This document shows, in pieces, positions 19,922 to 30,094 of a DNA stretch of 64,000 bases. The notes under the pieces were generated by a model. That model had not been told where the DNA came from. It searched no databases and saw only the letters and a list, made by a program, of their open reading frames with translations. Location of the stretch: NCBI GenBank assembly GCA_905221605.1, contig CAJNDS010000249.1, positions 1 to 64,000 on the forward strand, read 5' to 3'. Position numbers and translations under genes: made by a program. Origin of the DNA: Symbiodinium natans. Lineage: Eukaryota > Sar > Dinophyceae > Suessiales > Symbiodiniaceae. Positions within the stretch are counted from its first letter, which is position 1; each line of letters begins with the position of its first letter.

Positions 19922-20042
19922 TTGGTGCGCCTCCTCACGTCCGCCCGGCAACCGCAGTGTCAAGGTAATGCCGGTGGCGCCGGGGCCAGTCATCAAATGG
20001 GGAGGAACTTGGACTCCAGGGTTCGTCGGGCCACTACAGTAC
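19922..20042. other. No supported exon
   Basis: A plus-strand frame (19922-20164, 80 codons) covers this and the following exon. It is rejected because the minus strand has a strong polypyrimidine acceptor there. Confidence 0.4.
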
Positions 20043-20160
20043 CATGGATCGCACAGGTCGCCTTAAGGCACATCCCAGATACGAGCGCAGCACCGACATG
20101 CCGAATGCTGAGCAGAGGAATGATCAGCACACTCGACGACATGCCTAGGTTACTCGCTAC
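20043..20160 (-). CDS. Minus-strand exon, hydrophobic (membrane-like) segment
   Basis: A pyrimidine-rich acceptor (TCTGCTTTCAG|G) opens 39 codons and one base: VASNLGMSSSVLIIPLLSIR, then HVGAALVSGMCLKATCAIH, to a GTACTG donor. Two hydrophobic stretches suggest membrane helices or a buried core. The ASNLGM...G.A...ATCAI layout loosely recalls the DUF647/RUS family. That is speculation. Confidence 0.5.
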
Positions 20161-20339
20161 CTGAAAGCAGATTACAAAATGGCTTCCAGGCTGAAACATC
20201 TCGTGTCTGGCAGTCAAGGTTAGATTGTGTTTCCTGGATCACAATGAACACCCTCGTCATGTTTGAAACTCAGGTATGCACGGCAGGAAAAGGAGAACTC
20301 CTGTTGACAAGTTGACGTCGAATAGGCCGCCCATCCTAT

Positions 20340-20484
20340 GTTCGATCAAAGAAACGCTGCTGCAGACCCGAGCACACCACACCATTATAGGATTCGGAGG
20401 CCCGGCGCATGTACTGCTGCTGAGCTTCGTGGGTTTTTGACGGAACTTGCAAACACTGGCCCCGCAACTCCGCCTCCGAAAGTC
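20340..20484 (-). CDS. Minus-strand exon, helical
   Basis: From TTACCAG|G: LSEAELRGQCLQVPSKTHEA, then QQQYMRRASESYNGVVCSGL and QQRFFDRT before an in-frame stop. A donor inside the tail is therefore needed (GTGGTG or GTCTGC). Third positions favour G and C. The sequence points to a charged helix followed by a polar segment. Confidence 0.5.
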
Positions 20485-20626
20485 CTGGTAACTATGAACG
20501 GCTGTCGGTCTGAGAAGTGCATGAGTCATGCTGCATGAGGCTCGCGGGCTTTTGCATTTGGCAGCCAACGCTGCATCTCTTCTTGTAGATGTACGCGCGT
20601 GAGCAGGAACTGATGTCAGGGAAGCT

Positions 20627-20870
20627 TCACAACATACGGCCTTTCTCAATTCCGAACAACACCACGGGGAGTGTAGGGCCTATCAGTGGCTTTGAGGCGG
20701 TTTCAGGGGTTACGCCTACTGTGAGCCCCCCATAGGCTCTGAGGATGTGGCAACGTAGGGTTTTGCTAGCTGGTTTCGGTTCACTGTTCGGTTCACTGCG
20801 TTTCACTCTTCCTTCTTTCAGGGGTCTGGGGATGCCGAGCCCGGGCTGCAGTTCCTGCGGCGGAGAGCAT
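20627..20870 (-). CDS. Weak minus-strand coding segment
   Basis: A frame from an AG|G near 20863 reads ELQPGLGIPRPLKEGRVKRS and later TLPVVLFGIEKGRML before a stop. A plus-strand frame of similar length overlaps it (20745-21068). Evidence is compositional only. Confidence 0.25.
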
Positions 20871-20984
20871 TTTTTCAATCCCACAATAGCCCGACACCCT
20901 AACAATCTCTGCTCATCTCTGCACTGCGCATCATTCCTTAACCCACGCTGCTCTGATCTGGGGGCCCTAGACACCCGCGCACAG

Positions 20985-21482
20985 CTGCCTGCACGAAACT
21001 CCGGCTATCTTCAGTCTATGACGAGTGTGAGAACCGCATCACTTGTGCCTCTCCCCCCTAAACCTTGAACTCTTCACCTGCCTTTACCTATATAAAACCT
21101 AAGCCAGTTGAAACTTACTTAAAGCCAAAAGTTCAATACTCAACAGCCGTCTTGCGCTACGGTCCTCTTGGAGGACACTCCAAGGCCGGCCAGGGCCGGC
21201 CGCTATGTGAGACAGGAAGAGCAAAGCAGCAACTCAATCACTCCACAAGACTCTACAAGGCTCATAGAAGATCTTAAAGCCACCCCTTAGTCTGGCTGAT
21301 GCCTTCCAAGGTAGCGACCAGCAGCAACCTGCGAGTTTCAGGTATCCAAACCTGAACACATCGTAACACCACGATCATTGAAGCCTGTCGACTGTCAGCT
21401 CACACAAAACCCGCTGAAGACCCGGTGGAATTTCACAAGGAGCTGCCGGTTTGGACTTGAACTAGCTTTTGCTTGTGTTTCA
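20985..21482. other. No supported gene
   Basis: Short frames on both strands without bias; probably intronic. Confidence 0.4.
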
Positions 21483-21521
21483 AGAGAAGGGGTGTTTGAC
21501 AGTCGCTTGCTGCAGCTGCTC
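21483..21521 (-). CDS. Possible minus-strand micro-exon
   Basis: CATGCCAG|G then EQLQQATVKHPFS and a stop, so a donor must precede the stop. Coiled-coil-like residues and the AG|G acceptor are the only support. Confidence 0.3.
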
Positions 21522-22245
21522 CTGGCATGTGAGACGCGATGCAACCCACCCCAAAAAAACAAGAAAACGATGAATTCCCAAAGCCCATCAGCCGGTACCT
21601 GCACAGGGATGCCTCCAAAACGAAACGTTGAGCCAAGCCCTAAACCTTAACCGTTAACCTCTGGCCGGTCATCGGAAGACTCGGGGCCTCAGCGATGCAA
21701 CTTCCCAATCCTAGCCCTTAAAGCCCTCAAGTTGTCCGAGGCTTTTTGGGTTTCAGGGTTGCTTCCCTCTCTCCCTCCTCTTGGTACTAATAATTCACCA
21801 CATGCATCCATTATCTAGGGCGGTTTCTATCTCTGGCTCTTGTTAATGCTTGATCTGGAGCTGGGTTTTAATGTCTTGAGCTACGAACGAAACCGGCTTC
21901 GAGACCAGTCCAACCGCAAGCACCCATCCCCTGGAATCCATCCCACCTGTCCGTCTTGCCCATGAATCCGCCCTTGAGACCCTATAAAGGCTCAGGCTTT
22001 AAGTGAGTTGTAAGATTCAAGATCGAGAGATTGGGGTCGCGTGTGCCCATCCATGCTTTCCCGTGCCCAGCACAGGACTCAGGGTTCAGAGCTCGGGCTT
22101 TCAACAGTGCAGGTCCTACGCAAGGCCTACAATCAAGAGTTGGGCGTGGAATGTATCCATGTTCTTATTCATCTTGGCAAGGGGGCTCTGCGACTCCGCA
22201 AAGGAGCAGAATGTGAAGCCCTGAGGGCTTAAACACTGCCCCAAC
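21522..22245. other. No supported gene
   Basis: Scattered telomere-like CCCTAAA words (21635-21655), no biased frame. Probably intronic. Confidence 0.4.
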
Positions 22246-22339
22246 CAAGGCCCAGGCCGAAAGTCCCTCATCGAGCTTTTTAACGACACCTCGCTTCTTG
22301 ACATGAGACAGATTTCCCAAGACAACCGATGCACCTTTG
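22246..22339 (-). CDS. Minus-strand exon
   Basis: TTCTCCCTGCAG acceptor, one base plus 31 codons: KGASVVLGNLSHVKKRGVVK, then KLDEGLSAWAL, to a GTTGGG donor in phase 0. Beta/alpha-like alternation suggests a folded domain. No family was recognised. Confidence 0.55.
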
Positions 22340-22532
22340 CTGCAGGGAGAAGACTTTCGTTGGAGGTCGAGTCTATAAGCATGTCCTGCGCAATGCTTGC
22401 AATCTTTTGTAGTCGTGGAAGTTTGTCATTTGTCCCAAGAGTGGCAATTTCCCACCGACCAGAAAATCATTCTCTGGGAGCCTAGAAGCTGGGTACTGAG
22501 TATAGAAGGAGTGAGTCTCTTTAAATCCTAAC

Positions 22533-22640
22533 CCCGGTAAAGGTCCTCTCCAAGTCGCCCTGTGAGCTCAACTCTGAGCTCCGCGCCAGGCCCTTGGACT
22601 TGAGAGCCGGCAGACCTCTCGGCGCGCAGCGCGATGATGG
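22533..22640 (-). CDS. Minus-strand exon
   Basis: Acceptor CCACTTAG, then two bases and 35 codons: IIALRAERSAGSQVQGPGAE and LRVELTGRLGEDLYR, to a GTTAGG donor. If the donor is not used, the frame ends at a TAG three codons later. This could in principle be a gene end, but the series continues downstream. Confidence 0.5.
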
Positions 22641-22776
22641 CTAAGTGGTAACCTTAAGTGGTAACCTGACATACCCTGACCCGGAAGCCTCATCGGGCAA
22701 ACCCTCGGAAGCCTCAGCCCTAGAGCCCAGCAACTTGAATGCTCAAAAGCGCTCAATAGCCCGATGCTCGATCGAC

Positions 22777-23119
22777 CTGAAGAGCTGGTCTGTGTGGTTC
22801 TTAAGGCGAAGGTGCAAAAAATCAGAAGAACTACACAGAAGTACCCAAGCTCTACTATCGCGAGTAACTCGTCCTCGCTCTCTAGACAACCCCGGGACGT
22901 CTAAGTAGAGGTCCACAGTAAACCACCGATCCTGCCCGCTCGTGTCTGTAAAATCCATGAAGTTCCCCTTCCTGCTGCAGGGCCTTTGGGCGCAAGGCCA
23001 TCGATTTTGGGACCTGGGAGCATCGAGATTCTGGGGTTGGGGAATGTGACATTCAGTCGGATAGTTGCTCCGCAGCGGCCCAACCAATGGCGCTACACTG
23101 ACTGCGCCTGCCCATGTGC
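22777..23119 (-). CDS. Minus-strand long exon
   Basis: TTTTTCAG|G acceptor and a GTCGATC donor enclose a single frame of about 113 codons. Parts: TWAGAVSVAPLVGPLRSNYP, GNFMDFTDTSGQDRWFTVDL, YLDVPGLSRERGRVTRDSRA and WVLLCSSSDFLHLRLKNHTD. It is one of the longest clean exons in the block. GQDRWFTVDLYLDVPG looks like beta-sheet. The first third may be intronic, since a second AG|G acceptor lies at about 22975. Confidence 0.5.
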
Positions 23120-23155
23120 CTGAAAAATTCAAAAACCTAACCAACTCAGCCCAAC

Positions 23156-23249
23156 GCCGAATGAACCAACAAAGAGGTCCGGATTGCCCGTCTTGGGCGC
23201 CGCGCTCGCCGGCTCACGAATGACCTGAAACTCGGGCTCCGCGCTGAGC
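23156..23249 (-). CDS. Minus-strand exon
   Basis: CTTTCGAG|G acceptor and GTTGGG donor. One base plus 31 codons: LSAEPEFQVIREPASAAPKT, then GNPDLFVGSFG. The first base completes CCG (Pro) with the two bases left by the exon at 23530-23582. Confidence 0.6.
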
Positions 23250-23529
23250 CTCGAAAGGTTTTTCGGTGTGAATACGGTGTTGGGGTGTTTCGGTTTTTTT
23301 TACCTCTGGGATCCTCCGGGACTTTGATTCGAATGCACAAATCTCTGAGAAAACAAGTTTGGCACCACTAGCTACCAGCATAGAACTATGGCAGAGAATT
23401 GCGGTACCCCTTGTATCGAGACTTGCAAAGAGTGTCTTCTGAGATACAGGGATTCGGATAGACCACTCAGGTGCTTCTAAAACAGTCCAAAAGAGTAGTG
23501 CGAAGACGACAGGGACGACAGGTGCTCAC

Positions 23530-23582
23530 GGGCCCTGCCTCGTGAGGTGGTATGGATCGACTCGATCCTCCCAGATCATGTT
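23530..23582 (-). CDS. Minus-strand exon with canonical sites
   Basis: Acceptor GGTTTCAG, donor GTGAGC; 17 codons plus two bases reading NMIWEDRVDPYHLTRQG. Joined to the next exon it continues PLSAEPEFQVIREP without a break. Two strong splice sites and exact phase make this pair one of the better-supported joins. Confidence 0.6.
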
Positions 23583-24080
23583 CTGAAACCTCAGTTTGCA
23601 GTTACTTTGTAGGCTGCATTTCTCGGTTCAGGACTAAGCCTTGGGGGTTCCGGGATGTGCAAAGTTGGGCTGAGCCTTCCTTCCAAGTTCTTCGGAGAGA
23701 CGCCGTGAGGATGAGCGTGTCATGCCTGCTGTCACCACGCTATTGTAGAGTTAGCCTGCTGGTCACCAAAGCCCTCTCTTCCACTCTCTCAAACAAACAA
23801 AAACCGCAATCGCAACTTAAAGCAAGAACCCAAAGCCCGCAAAGCTGAAAATCAAGCCGCAAACCCTGAAACGCTAATGCTCAAACCTATAAACTTTGCC
23901 TAAGCCGTGGTTGACATTGAAAAATCGCCCCCTCCCCGGCCTGTTGTTTCGTCCCGTCAGCCCAGATCACATGCGTGAAAGCGCCAAGTTGATCTCAAGC
24001 CACTGCCCGCCAAACCCTAAATGATTGCTTACGCTCGGCAAAAGAGAAGCCTTACATCCCAACCACCCTGGAGCTCAGTT
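23583..24080. other. Unresolved, one doubtful exon
   Basis: Near 23640-23723 the minus strand reads MTRSSSRRLSEELGRKAQPN, then FAHPGTPKA after CAG|G. It would need a GC donor to join the exon at 23582. Not called separately. Confidence 0.3.
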
Positions 24081-24137
24081 CTGCAGCTCTTGCCGGGACG
24101 TGGGCTTGTCATCCTGCTGCAGTCGTCCGCCAAGGCC
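24081..24137 (-). CDS. Possible minus-strand exon
   Basis: GCCGCACAG|G then GLGGRLQQDDKPTSRQELQN and a stop. The helical, Gln-rich composition fits the series, but no donor is visible before the stop. Confidence 0.35.
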
Positions 24138-24974
24138 CTGTGCGGCATTTCGGAGTTGAGAGTGACAGGTCTAGGCTAGGGCACATGCCCTTGACACAAG
24201 CCCCTTCAAGATTACTTTTTTGTTTATTTTCAGAGCGAGGCTTTGGAATCCAAGAGACGTGGCATCATGTGGCATCACGTGGCGCAGACTTGGCAATTTG
24301 AGTCCCAGAGGCAGGACAAAATCAGGGGGCAAAGCACGCCACACTCAGAAGCCGCGGGGCCCCTTGTCCAAGCCCCCAGAATCCAAAAAATGTCTTGCTT
24401 GCTGAAGGTCTCTCTTTGGGAACGCTGGTGAAATTACTCGATGTCTCAACAGCATGGGGAACGGCAACCATTGACTTTCCCATAAGATGCCGCGGTCAAT
24501 TTGCAACGAAGCAGCGAAACCGCTCGGACGTTGCCACAACAAACAACAACCAAACAACAACCAAACAACAACGACAGAACCAACAAAACGAACACAGCAG
24601 AACGCAGTAACAGCCCGGTAACATGCTGCAACCATTCAGCTGCAGAGCCGACAGCATCCGAACATATCCGAACATATCCGAACATGCAGCCCACCTAACC
24701 CCACATGAAGAGCCCTCCTATAGCCGGTCCCTAACCCTCATCCTAAGCCGCGATACCTTCGGTTTGAGCAGGACAGAAGTGGCGTTGTCAAGTGTAACTC
24801 TCAGTTACAGCACTTTCATTCGCAAACCAACATGCAAAGGTGTAGAGGAGGTGCTCGCTCCGGTGAGTACGACCCGCAGCACTTGTGCGTGGATAGGCGC
24901 ACGTGCATCCCATACAATGAGCAATGATGCATGTAGGAGTGTCCGTACAGAACTTCTTCAAATCTCAGGAACAA
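24138..24974. other. Unresolved; low-complexity AACAACC tract
   Basis: The AACAACCAAAC tract at 24538-24590 gives false Cys/Val-rich minus and Asn/Thr-rich plus frames. Open frames on both strands around 24623-25091 could not be resolved. Confidence 0.3.
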
Positions 24975-25173
24975 CTGCGAAATCGAAACCTTTGGCGCCT
25001 TCTTGAAGAATGCTCTCCGTGCCTGGCTGGCGTGCAGAGGTAAGTCTACCACAACACACCAACCCAGAGTGACACCAGTGCCCCGCGCCATTGACAGGAC
25101 CTTTCGCCTGCTCGAAAAACAACACGCATCTCAGAGGCTTCGCCAAGAATGGCGCGACACAGCACAAGACTTC
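24975..25173 (-). CDS. Minus-strand long exon
   Basis: From CTGCAG|G in phase 0: EVLCCVAPFLAKPLRCVLFF, EQAKGPVNGAGHWCHSGLVC, CGRLTSARQPGTESILQEGA and KGFDFAVVPE, about 66 codons in one frame. It joins in phase to the exon at 25399-25515. Cys-rich and hydrophobic; the lower border is uncertain. No family was recognised. Confidence 0.5.
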
Positions 25174-25398
25174 CTGCAGTCATGACACGCCCCAGCAAGC
25201 TGTCTGTCCCTGGACATCCCTGGGCAAACTGGCATTTCTGCTTTCTGCTCAGAAAAAGGCCCTGTGCAAATCTTAAGCCTCAGTCCTAAGCGCCACCCAC
25301 AGAACAGCAAGCAAAAGACATGCGGTCGGCAAAGCTCGGCAACTCAGTGAGCCAAGTGAGCGAACTTGAGCCCCGAAAGACCATCAACCCGACTCAAC

Positions 25399-25515
25399 CC
25401 TCCAGGCCCTAAGCGCACGCTGCGCATGCTCAAAGCACATTCCAAGGCCATGCCGGGGACTGCTGAATCTAGGTCTGGCGTGGAGGCCGACATGGCATTC
25501 TTCGGCGGCAAAGGC
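25399..25515 (-). CDS. Minus-strand exon, 39 codons
   Basis: AAGCAG|G acceptor, GTTGAG donor, phase 0 at both ends: AFAAEECHVGLHARPRFSSP, then RHGLGMCFEHAQRALRAWR. Strong third-position bias. Downstream it continues into EVLCCVAP in phase. Confidence 0.6.
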
Positions 25516-25715
25516 CTGCTTAAATTTGTGAGGGCGGCAAAAAAAAAAGGAGTACATAGAGAGTGCTTAACGGACTGCCGAAAGAACGGGAGACTCAGGT
25601 TGAGGATCCTGCCTGTTTGTAGCATGGTGTGGTCTGGGGATGTGGAGTTGCGGAACTCATCTCAATCATCTCAAGCCCCCTGTCATCCTGTCCATGAAGG
25701 TTACAATTTATCTAC

Positions 25716-25740
25716 AATTTCCTCCAGAAAGGAAAGCCCT
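25716..25740 (-). CDS. Minus-strand 25-nt micro-exon
   Basis: CTTTAG acceptor, GTAGAT donor: one base plus GLSFLEEI. Its phases fit both neighbours (25811-25849 and 25399-25515). So short a piece is believable only as part of the chain. Confidence 0.4.
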
Positions 25741-25810
25741 CTAAAGGGGCCAGGCCAAGCCATTCAGGTTCACCTCCCATCTCAACGTCTAAACATCTTG
25801 AGTCCTGAAC

Positions 25811-25849
25811 CTTTCAGTTCTGTGGAACACAAGTTTCTTCCGCGCTTGA
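25811..25849 (-). CDS. Minus-strand 39-nt exon
   Basis: GGTTAG acceptor, GTTCAG donor: QARKKLVFHRTE flanked by one and two bases that complete codons with both neighbours. A charged helix. Confidence 0.4.
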
Positions 25850-25973
25850 CTAACCCCACGCAGGATCTGAGGGTTACAAGTGCGGAGTCTTCACGCAGGG
25901 CCCAAGGCCCTGCGTAGTGCAAACAATGCCGAAAATGAACTTCCGGCCACACAAGTTGTCACAAGCTGGTCAC

Positions 25974-26038
25974 CAAGGTCTTGGCGTCACGTCGCGCAGG
26001 ACGATCTGCTTCAGGCCTAAGCGCATTTGATCTTCGGG
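25974..26038 (-). CDS. Minus-strand exon
   Basis: AAGCAAG acceptor and GTGACC donor: PEDQMRLGLKQIVLRDVTPR plus P and two bases. Together with the three exons below it in coordinates this makes a five-exon chain with consistent phase down to 25173. Confidence 0.5.
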
Positions 26039-26320
26039 CTTGCTTGGGGCTTTTCGCTGGATTCAAACTGGCTTCAGAACCTGGGCCTTGACAAATCGAC
26101 GGCCGCAAATCAGAGGTGTCCAACAACAAACCGATCGCAAGCAAAACTTAGCGACTTAGCAAAACCAGCACATGAACCCATACACCCTGGAAGCCCCAAT
26201 ACCGAATAGCGCCTGAACGCAACTCAAGACTGGGCTATTTGTATACGCCCTGTACACACCCATCATGCATCGAAAGCCCGACTCTGAAACCCTTCTGAGG
26301 TTCATTAGGGCTTCAGACAC

Positions 26321-26401
26321 TCGGAGAATGCCCCCAAGTGGCAGCCGCAGCAGAGGATGCCCTGACCATTCGGCACCACGCGATGCGCGTCGGGGTCGGC
26401 C
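26321..26401 (-). CDS. Minus-strand exon with Cys cluster
   Basis: CCTCCAG|G acceptor, GTGTCT donor: ADPDAHRVVPNGQGILCCGC, then HLGAFS. The CCGCH motif resembles a Cys cluster in the exon at 46834-46938 (CRTCCGCH) and is near the FCGWC of 60514-60600. Metal binding is possible. A second open frame exists here. Confidence 0.45.
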
Positions 26402-26733
26402 CTGGAGGGAGGATCTGATATCTGGGGTTCGGGTGCCATGGCGGGTTTGTTTTGGATTCCAGATGTGCTGTCCGTAAGGGCCTTTTCGGGGTTTTATCGG
26501 GTTCTGGGCTTTGGGGCTTCTCCAGGGTTTGCAGAGCCTTTTTGGGTTGGGAGGGGGGGGGGGAGGGTGGAGCACCAGCAGGTTGGCTGCTCTGAAATTT
26601 TGGGCTATTCTGAAAACTCTGCACTTTCAAATTCAAATCGTAACGTATGCTAGTCTCCAATCAGAAGCACTGATACCCGTACAACTCCAAACTGCCACGA
26701 TGCTCGCAGAAACCGCCGAAAATCCAAACTCAC

Positions 26734-26812
26734 AGGCCATGCACTTGCGACTTGAAGCCAGGATTAGCCTTCCTCGAAGCCTAGGAACGGAAGCCTCCCA
26801 AATCACGGCTTC
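26734..26812 (-). CDS. Minus-strand exon with canonical donor
   Basis: GTGCTGTAG|G acceptor and GTGAGT donor; 26 codons plus one base: EAVIWEASVPRLRGRLILAS, then SRKCMA. It starts in phase 0, matching the end of the exon at 27296-27382. A competing open frame upstream (VQSKLAITQHALDATTIRPG at about 26815-26910) overlaps the acceptor and may be part of an alternative structure. Confidence 0.55.
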
Positions 26813-27295
26813 CTACAGCACTGGGCGAAGGCTCTCTGAGGATGGGGCGTGCTGCCTGGCCGGATGGTCGTGGCATCAAGGGCGTGCTGAGTGATGGCCA
26901 GCTTCGACTGAACTGCCTGAGGAGATTTTCCCCAAATTCTTGGGAAGGAGTGCGAGTTTCTGGATTTTAAATTTTAGGACCTACACAAAGCCGTAACCTC
27001 GGGAAGTGCTGGGGGAGGGAGTTGTGGGTTGCAGAGGCTCTCCAATAGTCTCACCAGCCCAAGAGGCGTAAGAGGGGCTCTCAGCACTGGACTGGACACG
27101 CCTCTCATTCACAACACCCCTGCACACCTCTTAACACCTCTTCGACCCCGAGAGCTCGAGTGATCGACCTTCAACTGCTTCGCGAGCTCTTCCTTGCAGA
27201 CTAGCACAGTAACTCAGTACTTAGGCTGTTTAGGGATCGGGCTTGGGGTCCAGGGCCCAGGGTTTGGAGCTCTCGGCTCGGGGACGGGGGCTCAC

Positions 27296-27382
27296 ATGAG
27301 GTAAGAAGGAGCTAGGGAGAAGCTTTGAAAAGCTTGTTGGAAGCACCCGGGACCCTGCAGCCCGACAAAAAGACCGGGCGCT
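27296..27382 (-). CDS. Minus-strand exon, 29 codons
   Basis: Acceptor AAATCAG, donor GTGAGC, phase 0 at both ends: SARSFCRAAGSRVLPTSFSK and LLPSSFLPH. It follows the exon at 27455-27569 in phase and leads into 26812. Confidence 0.55.
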
Positions 27383-27454
27383 CTGATTTGGGGACTCAAG
27401 GCCTCTTGCGATGTGGTGAGACACTGCACCACTGCTGCACCACAAAGTAACAAC

Positions 27455-27569
27455 TTTCGACAGGAAAAGGGTCTTCATCGTTTTCATGCTCATGACGTTC
27501 CTCCAGTTCTCCAAGCCCGTAAACGTCTGCTCCCCCAGGTTCGAGTAGTTCGAAGCACTCTGCATGAGC
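27455..27569 (-). CDS. Coiled-coil gene exon, 38 codons
   Basis: TTGGCAG|G acceptor, GTTGTT donor: one base then LMQSASNYSNLGEQTFTGLE and NWRNVMSMKTMKTLFLSK. Nearly every third base is G or C. The first base completes CGG with the two bases left by 27602-27654. Confidence 0.65.
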
Positions 27570-27601
27570 CTGCCAAAAGACCCGAACCCCTCCGGGCCCA
27601 C

Positions 27602-27654
27602 CGGTCCGTGTCAAGGTCGTACTTCTCCTGCAGTGCGTCTACTTGGTCCTGCAC
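27602..27654 (-). CDS. Coiled-coil gene exon, 17 codons
   Basis: CGTGCAG|G acceptor and GTGGGC donor: VQDQVDALQEKYDLDTD plus two bases. Heptad-like spacing of V, L and L with many charged residues indicates a coiled coil. Phase agrees with both neighbours. Confidence 0.65.
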
Positions 27655-27798
27655 CTGCACGGTCAGACAAGGGAGCTGTGTTTTTGCTGGCGGAGGCTCA
27701 ATCCAAAGCTCCAAAGCCCCCACAGAGAACTAGGGCCACAGCGCGCCGCAGACAAGAATCAACAGTCAATTGAACTCATGGAGGAGAATCGAATTCAC

Positions 27799-27893
27799 GT
27801 ACTTGGGAAGATTGCTCCCCAAGGGTTGAAGCTCACGGATCTCATGCAAAAGTTGAGCGAAGCATGGCGCTGCAAGGTGCTGCAAGCGGAGGG
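27799..27893 (-). CDS. Coiled-coil gene exon
   Basis: RLQHLAAPCFAQLLHEIREL, then QPLGSNLPKY, ending in phase 0 at GTGAATTC. The same frame is open further upstream to about 27990 (VPGNSAVSASKLHDTRHRDV after GAG|G), so the exon may start there. A plus-strand frame over these bases (MEENRIHVLGKIAPQGLKL) is also open. The minus strand is favoured by phase. Confidence 0.5.
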
Positions 27894-28167
27894 CTGCGGA
27901 AGTGTTTCCGCACGTGGATGAGGAGTTGACGTCACGATGTCTGGTGTCGTGGAGCTTGGAAGCGGAAACAGCTGAGTTCCCTGGCACCTCAATTGAGCTC
28001 AACTCCTGTCAAATGCAATTACTGGCCACCTGCAGAAAGACCTCTTCTTTACCGGAAGCCCTAATCAGACCGAAGACAGAGTACCATGTAGTATCATCAC
28101 CAGGGTACGCTCTCGAAACTCAACGCGCATGCCAATGCATATCCGATTTCAGGTGAGATCGTCGTAC

Positions 28168-28191
28168 TTGCTGATCTTGCCGAGTCAACTT
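28168..28191 (-). CDS. Possible 24-nt micro-exon
   Basis: Between TTTGAAAG and a GTACGA donor: KLTRQDQQ, phase 0 at both ends, placed between two exons that are also phase 0. Credible only in context. Confidence 0.35.
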
Positions 28192-28336
28192 CTTTCAAAG
28201 CTCCAGATTTTTCGGCTTGAGCAGATGTCTATTGGGCTCCAAATGAGCCCCCCAAGAGCCATCAAGAGCTTAGATCGCCTGGCGCCCTTTGAAACCCTGT
28301 GGAAATCTAAACGCACTAAAGTGACTTCCAGCCAAC

Positions 28337-28414
28337 CTCCTTGAGCCTGCGCTGCCATTCCTCCTGGCCAAAGTCGTGCAAAGACCAGATGTGCTTGCGG
28401 AGTTGAAGAGAGCG
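28337..28414 (-). CDS. Coiled-coil gene exon, 26 codons
   Basis: CCACAAAG acceptor, GTTGGC donor, phase 0 at both ends: RSLQLRKHIWSLHDFGQEEW and QRRLKE. Long charged helix. An alternative acceptor at CAG|G inside it would leave EEWQRRLKE. Confidence 0.6.
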
Positions 28415-29100
28415 CTTTGTGGCCTATTGCCGTGGCTTAATCATAAAGGGGTGGCTTCATCGATGGCTTAAGAAGTTGCAGATCGAATCATGTTCCCCCC
28501 TTCGCCGGTGATCTCCTAAACCCCGATTACCCTCCACCCAGCGTGTAGCAGGTGGTTTGAGATTGTCAGCCGCTGAGTTTTGAGGTCGGATTTGGGAGTT
28601 TCTCAAGAATTCTGGTTTCGTAAATAAAGGGTCCTCGTAGGCTTTGGCTGCGGCCTTCTTCCGGGCGATGGACTCGTCGTCAAGGCCCGCTTCCTGCTGT
28701 TCAGTGGAGATGACTGGAGTGGGGCGATTTGCAATTGAGGATTAAGCTATCTACAGGCCTTGTGGCAGAGAGCAGAGTGGGTCGGGCTTCCAGTCATGAT
28801 TTGCACGGTTAGCCCAGGTTGTCTACGGAAGAGTTGGTTCAACTCCATGCTTGGACCGGTTTGTATGCAGGTTGCACCTTACTTTCACAGTTAGCTTTCA
28901 CAGGCGCATGCAGGAGCTCTAGCCTCTTGAGATGAGGAATCAGACTTAATGGAAAGCAAACTTCTTGAAATGCTCGCAAACGGCTCTGCCTTATGCGAAC
29001 GGTTGTGGTTGAAGCATCTAATGACGCATGCTTCTCACGAGCATGGCGCCTGCAATCTGTATCCTGAACCTGAAACACGAAGTCTTGAGGTCAATGAAAA
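28415..29100. other. Probable intron
   Basis: No biased frame on either strand. Confidence 0.4.
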
Positions 29101-29111
29101 GCCAGGTCCCC

Positions 29112-29161
29112 CTTGATGTACTCTGTCTCCGCAATGAGTTCATCACACCTTCGCGGTTGCA
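29112..29161 (-). CDS. Minus-strand exon, helical
   Basis: After CGCGAAG|G the frame reads CDELIAETEYIKGDLA. The only donor-like sequence before the stop is GC (CTG|GCTTTT), so a GC donor is needed. Upstream, the longer frame DTLRLHLINEQGSDKLTLVD at about 29285-29350 may be another exon of the same gene. Confidence 0.4.
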
Positions 29162-29515
29162 TGGTTGACAGATATTGACCATCCCTGTCTCGCCTCCTCT
29201 CACTCCCTCGTAGCATACGCACTGGGTTGCTAGACCCAAGAGTCACCGAGGAAGAAAACCTAAAAAAGGCAGCAAGGGCCTGCTCTATGTCAACAAGGGT
29301 CAACTTGTCTGATCCTTGTTCGTTGATCAGATGCAGTCGGAGCGTGTCATTTTTATCCGATCGCAATTGTCAGCTTCCAATCTGCCGGGAAGAACCGGGT
29401 TGTCGCCTTCACAAAACTCAGGCGGCCTGACGAAACACCCCATCGCAAGTCCTCTCCTACGAAAAGCAACCTTAAAGGTTGCCCAAAACATATGAAAACA
29501 TACGAAACGGCCGAC

Positions 29516-29622
29516 TGCGTGACTCTGTCCTCTTCCTTAAGCGGCCTGGTGGTGAGCTGATCGCGCTCGGCAGTCATCGCTTCAAGCTCCCCGGTGAGGA
29601 CGTCGTTGCCTCGGGGCAGCTC
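29516..29622 (-). CDS. Coiled-coil gene exon
   Basis: One frame reads GNDVLTGELEAMTAERDQLT, then TRPLKEEDRVTQ. The ELEAMTAERDQL segment is a typical coiled coil. Both borders are approximate (acceptor GAG near 29622, donor GTCGGC near 29516). Confidence 0.55.
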
Positions 29623-30052
29623 GGGGCAGCACCCGAAATTTAATTAACCCTTAAAAAGGAACAGGCTGTGTGTAAGTGGGGGGTTAAGTGTTTAAGGGTG
29701 AAGGGTTTTGGGGCTGAGAATTCAGGATTGCGGCAAGGTACCTCGGTGTTTCTACGTCGTAGCATGTTCGACTCTGTAAGGTGCCGGCCAACCTGGTGCG
29801 GATGACTGAGGCGACACGTCCCTACAACAAAGGGTCTTGTTCCAGCAAGGGTCGGTATTGAAGAGTCCCATGCCGTGTCGGAACTGCCAGGCAGGGCCTT
29901 GGCAATAGATCCAAATGCAAAATGTACCGAAATACCCTGAACCACTGAATGGTGTCGATGTCCTAATTCCTCTCGAGATCCTTGCTCAAAGCGTAGCTAT
30001 GTGAGGTCGACTGCGCAGCGCCTCCCCAGATGTTTTTCTTCACGTGTTAGGC
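29623..30052. other. Unresolved
   Basis: A minus-strand frame (29945-29640) is open over most of it, with FGSIAKALPGSSDTAWDSSI and HQVGRHLTESNMLRRRN segments. No clear sites. Confidence 0.3.
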
Positions 30053-30094
30053 TTCCGGGCGCTGATGAGCTTCTGCGAGGGCTTCTTCCGTCTC
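30053..30094 (-). CDS. Minus-strand short exon, coiled coil
   Basis: CCTGCCAG|G then ETEEALAEAHQRPE, ending before GCCTAAC, that is, with a GC rather than GT donor. The overlapping alternative frame is longer but less biased. Confidence 0.4.

Noticed and set aside
20043-20160. RUS/DUF647 membership
   Set aside because: Based on a loose pattern over 39 residues; no diagnostic motif.
25366-25917. 183-codon plus-strand ORF
   Set aside because: A frame this long is expected by chance about once in this much sequence, and the minus strand has four phase-linked exons in the same interval.
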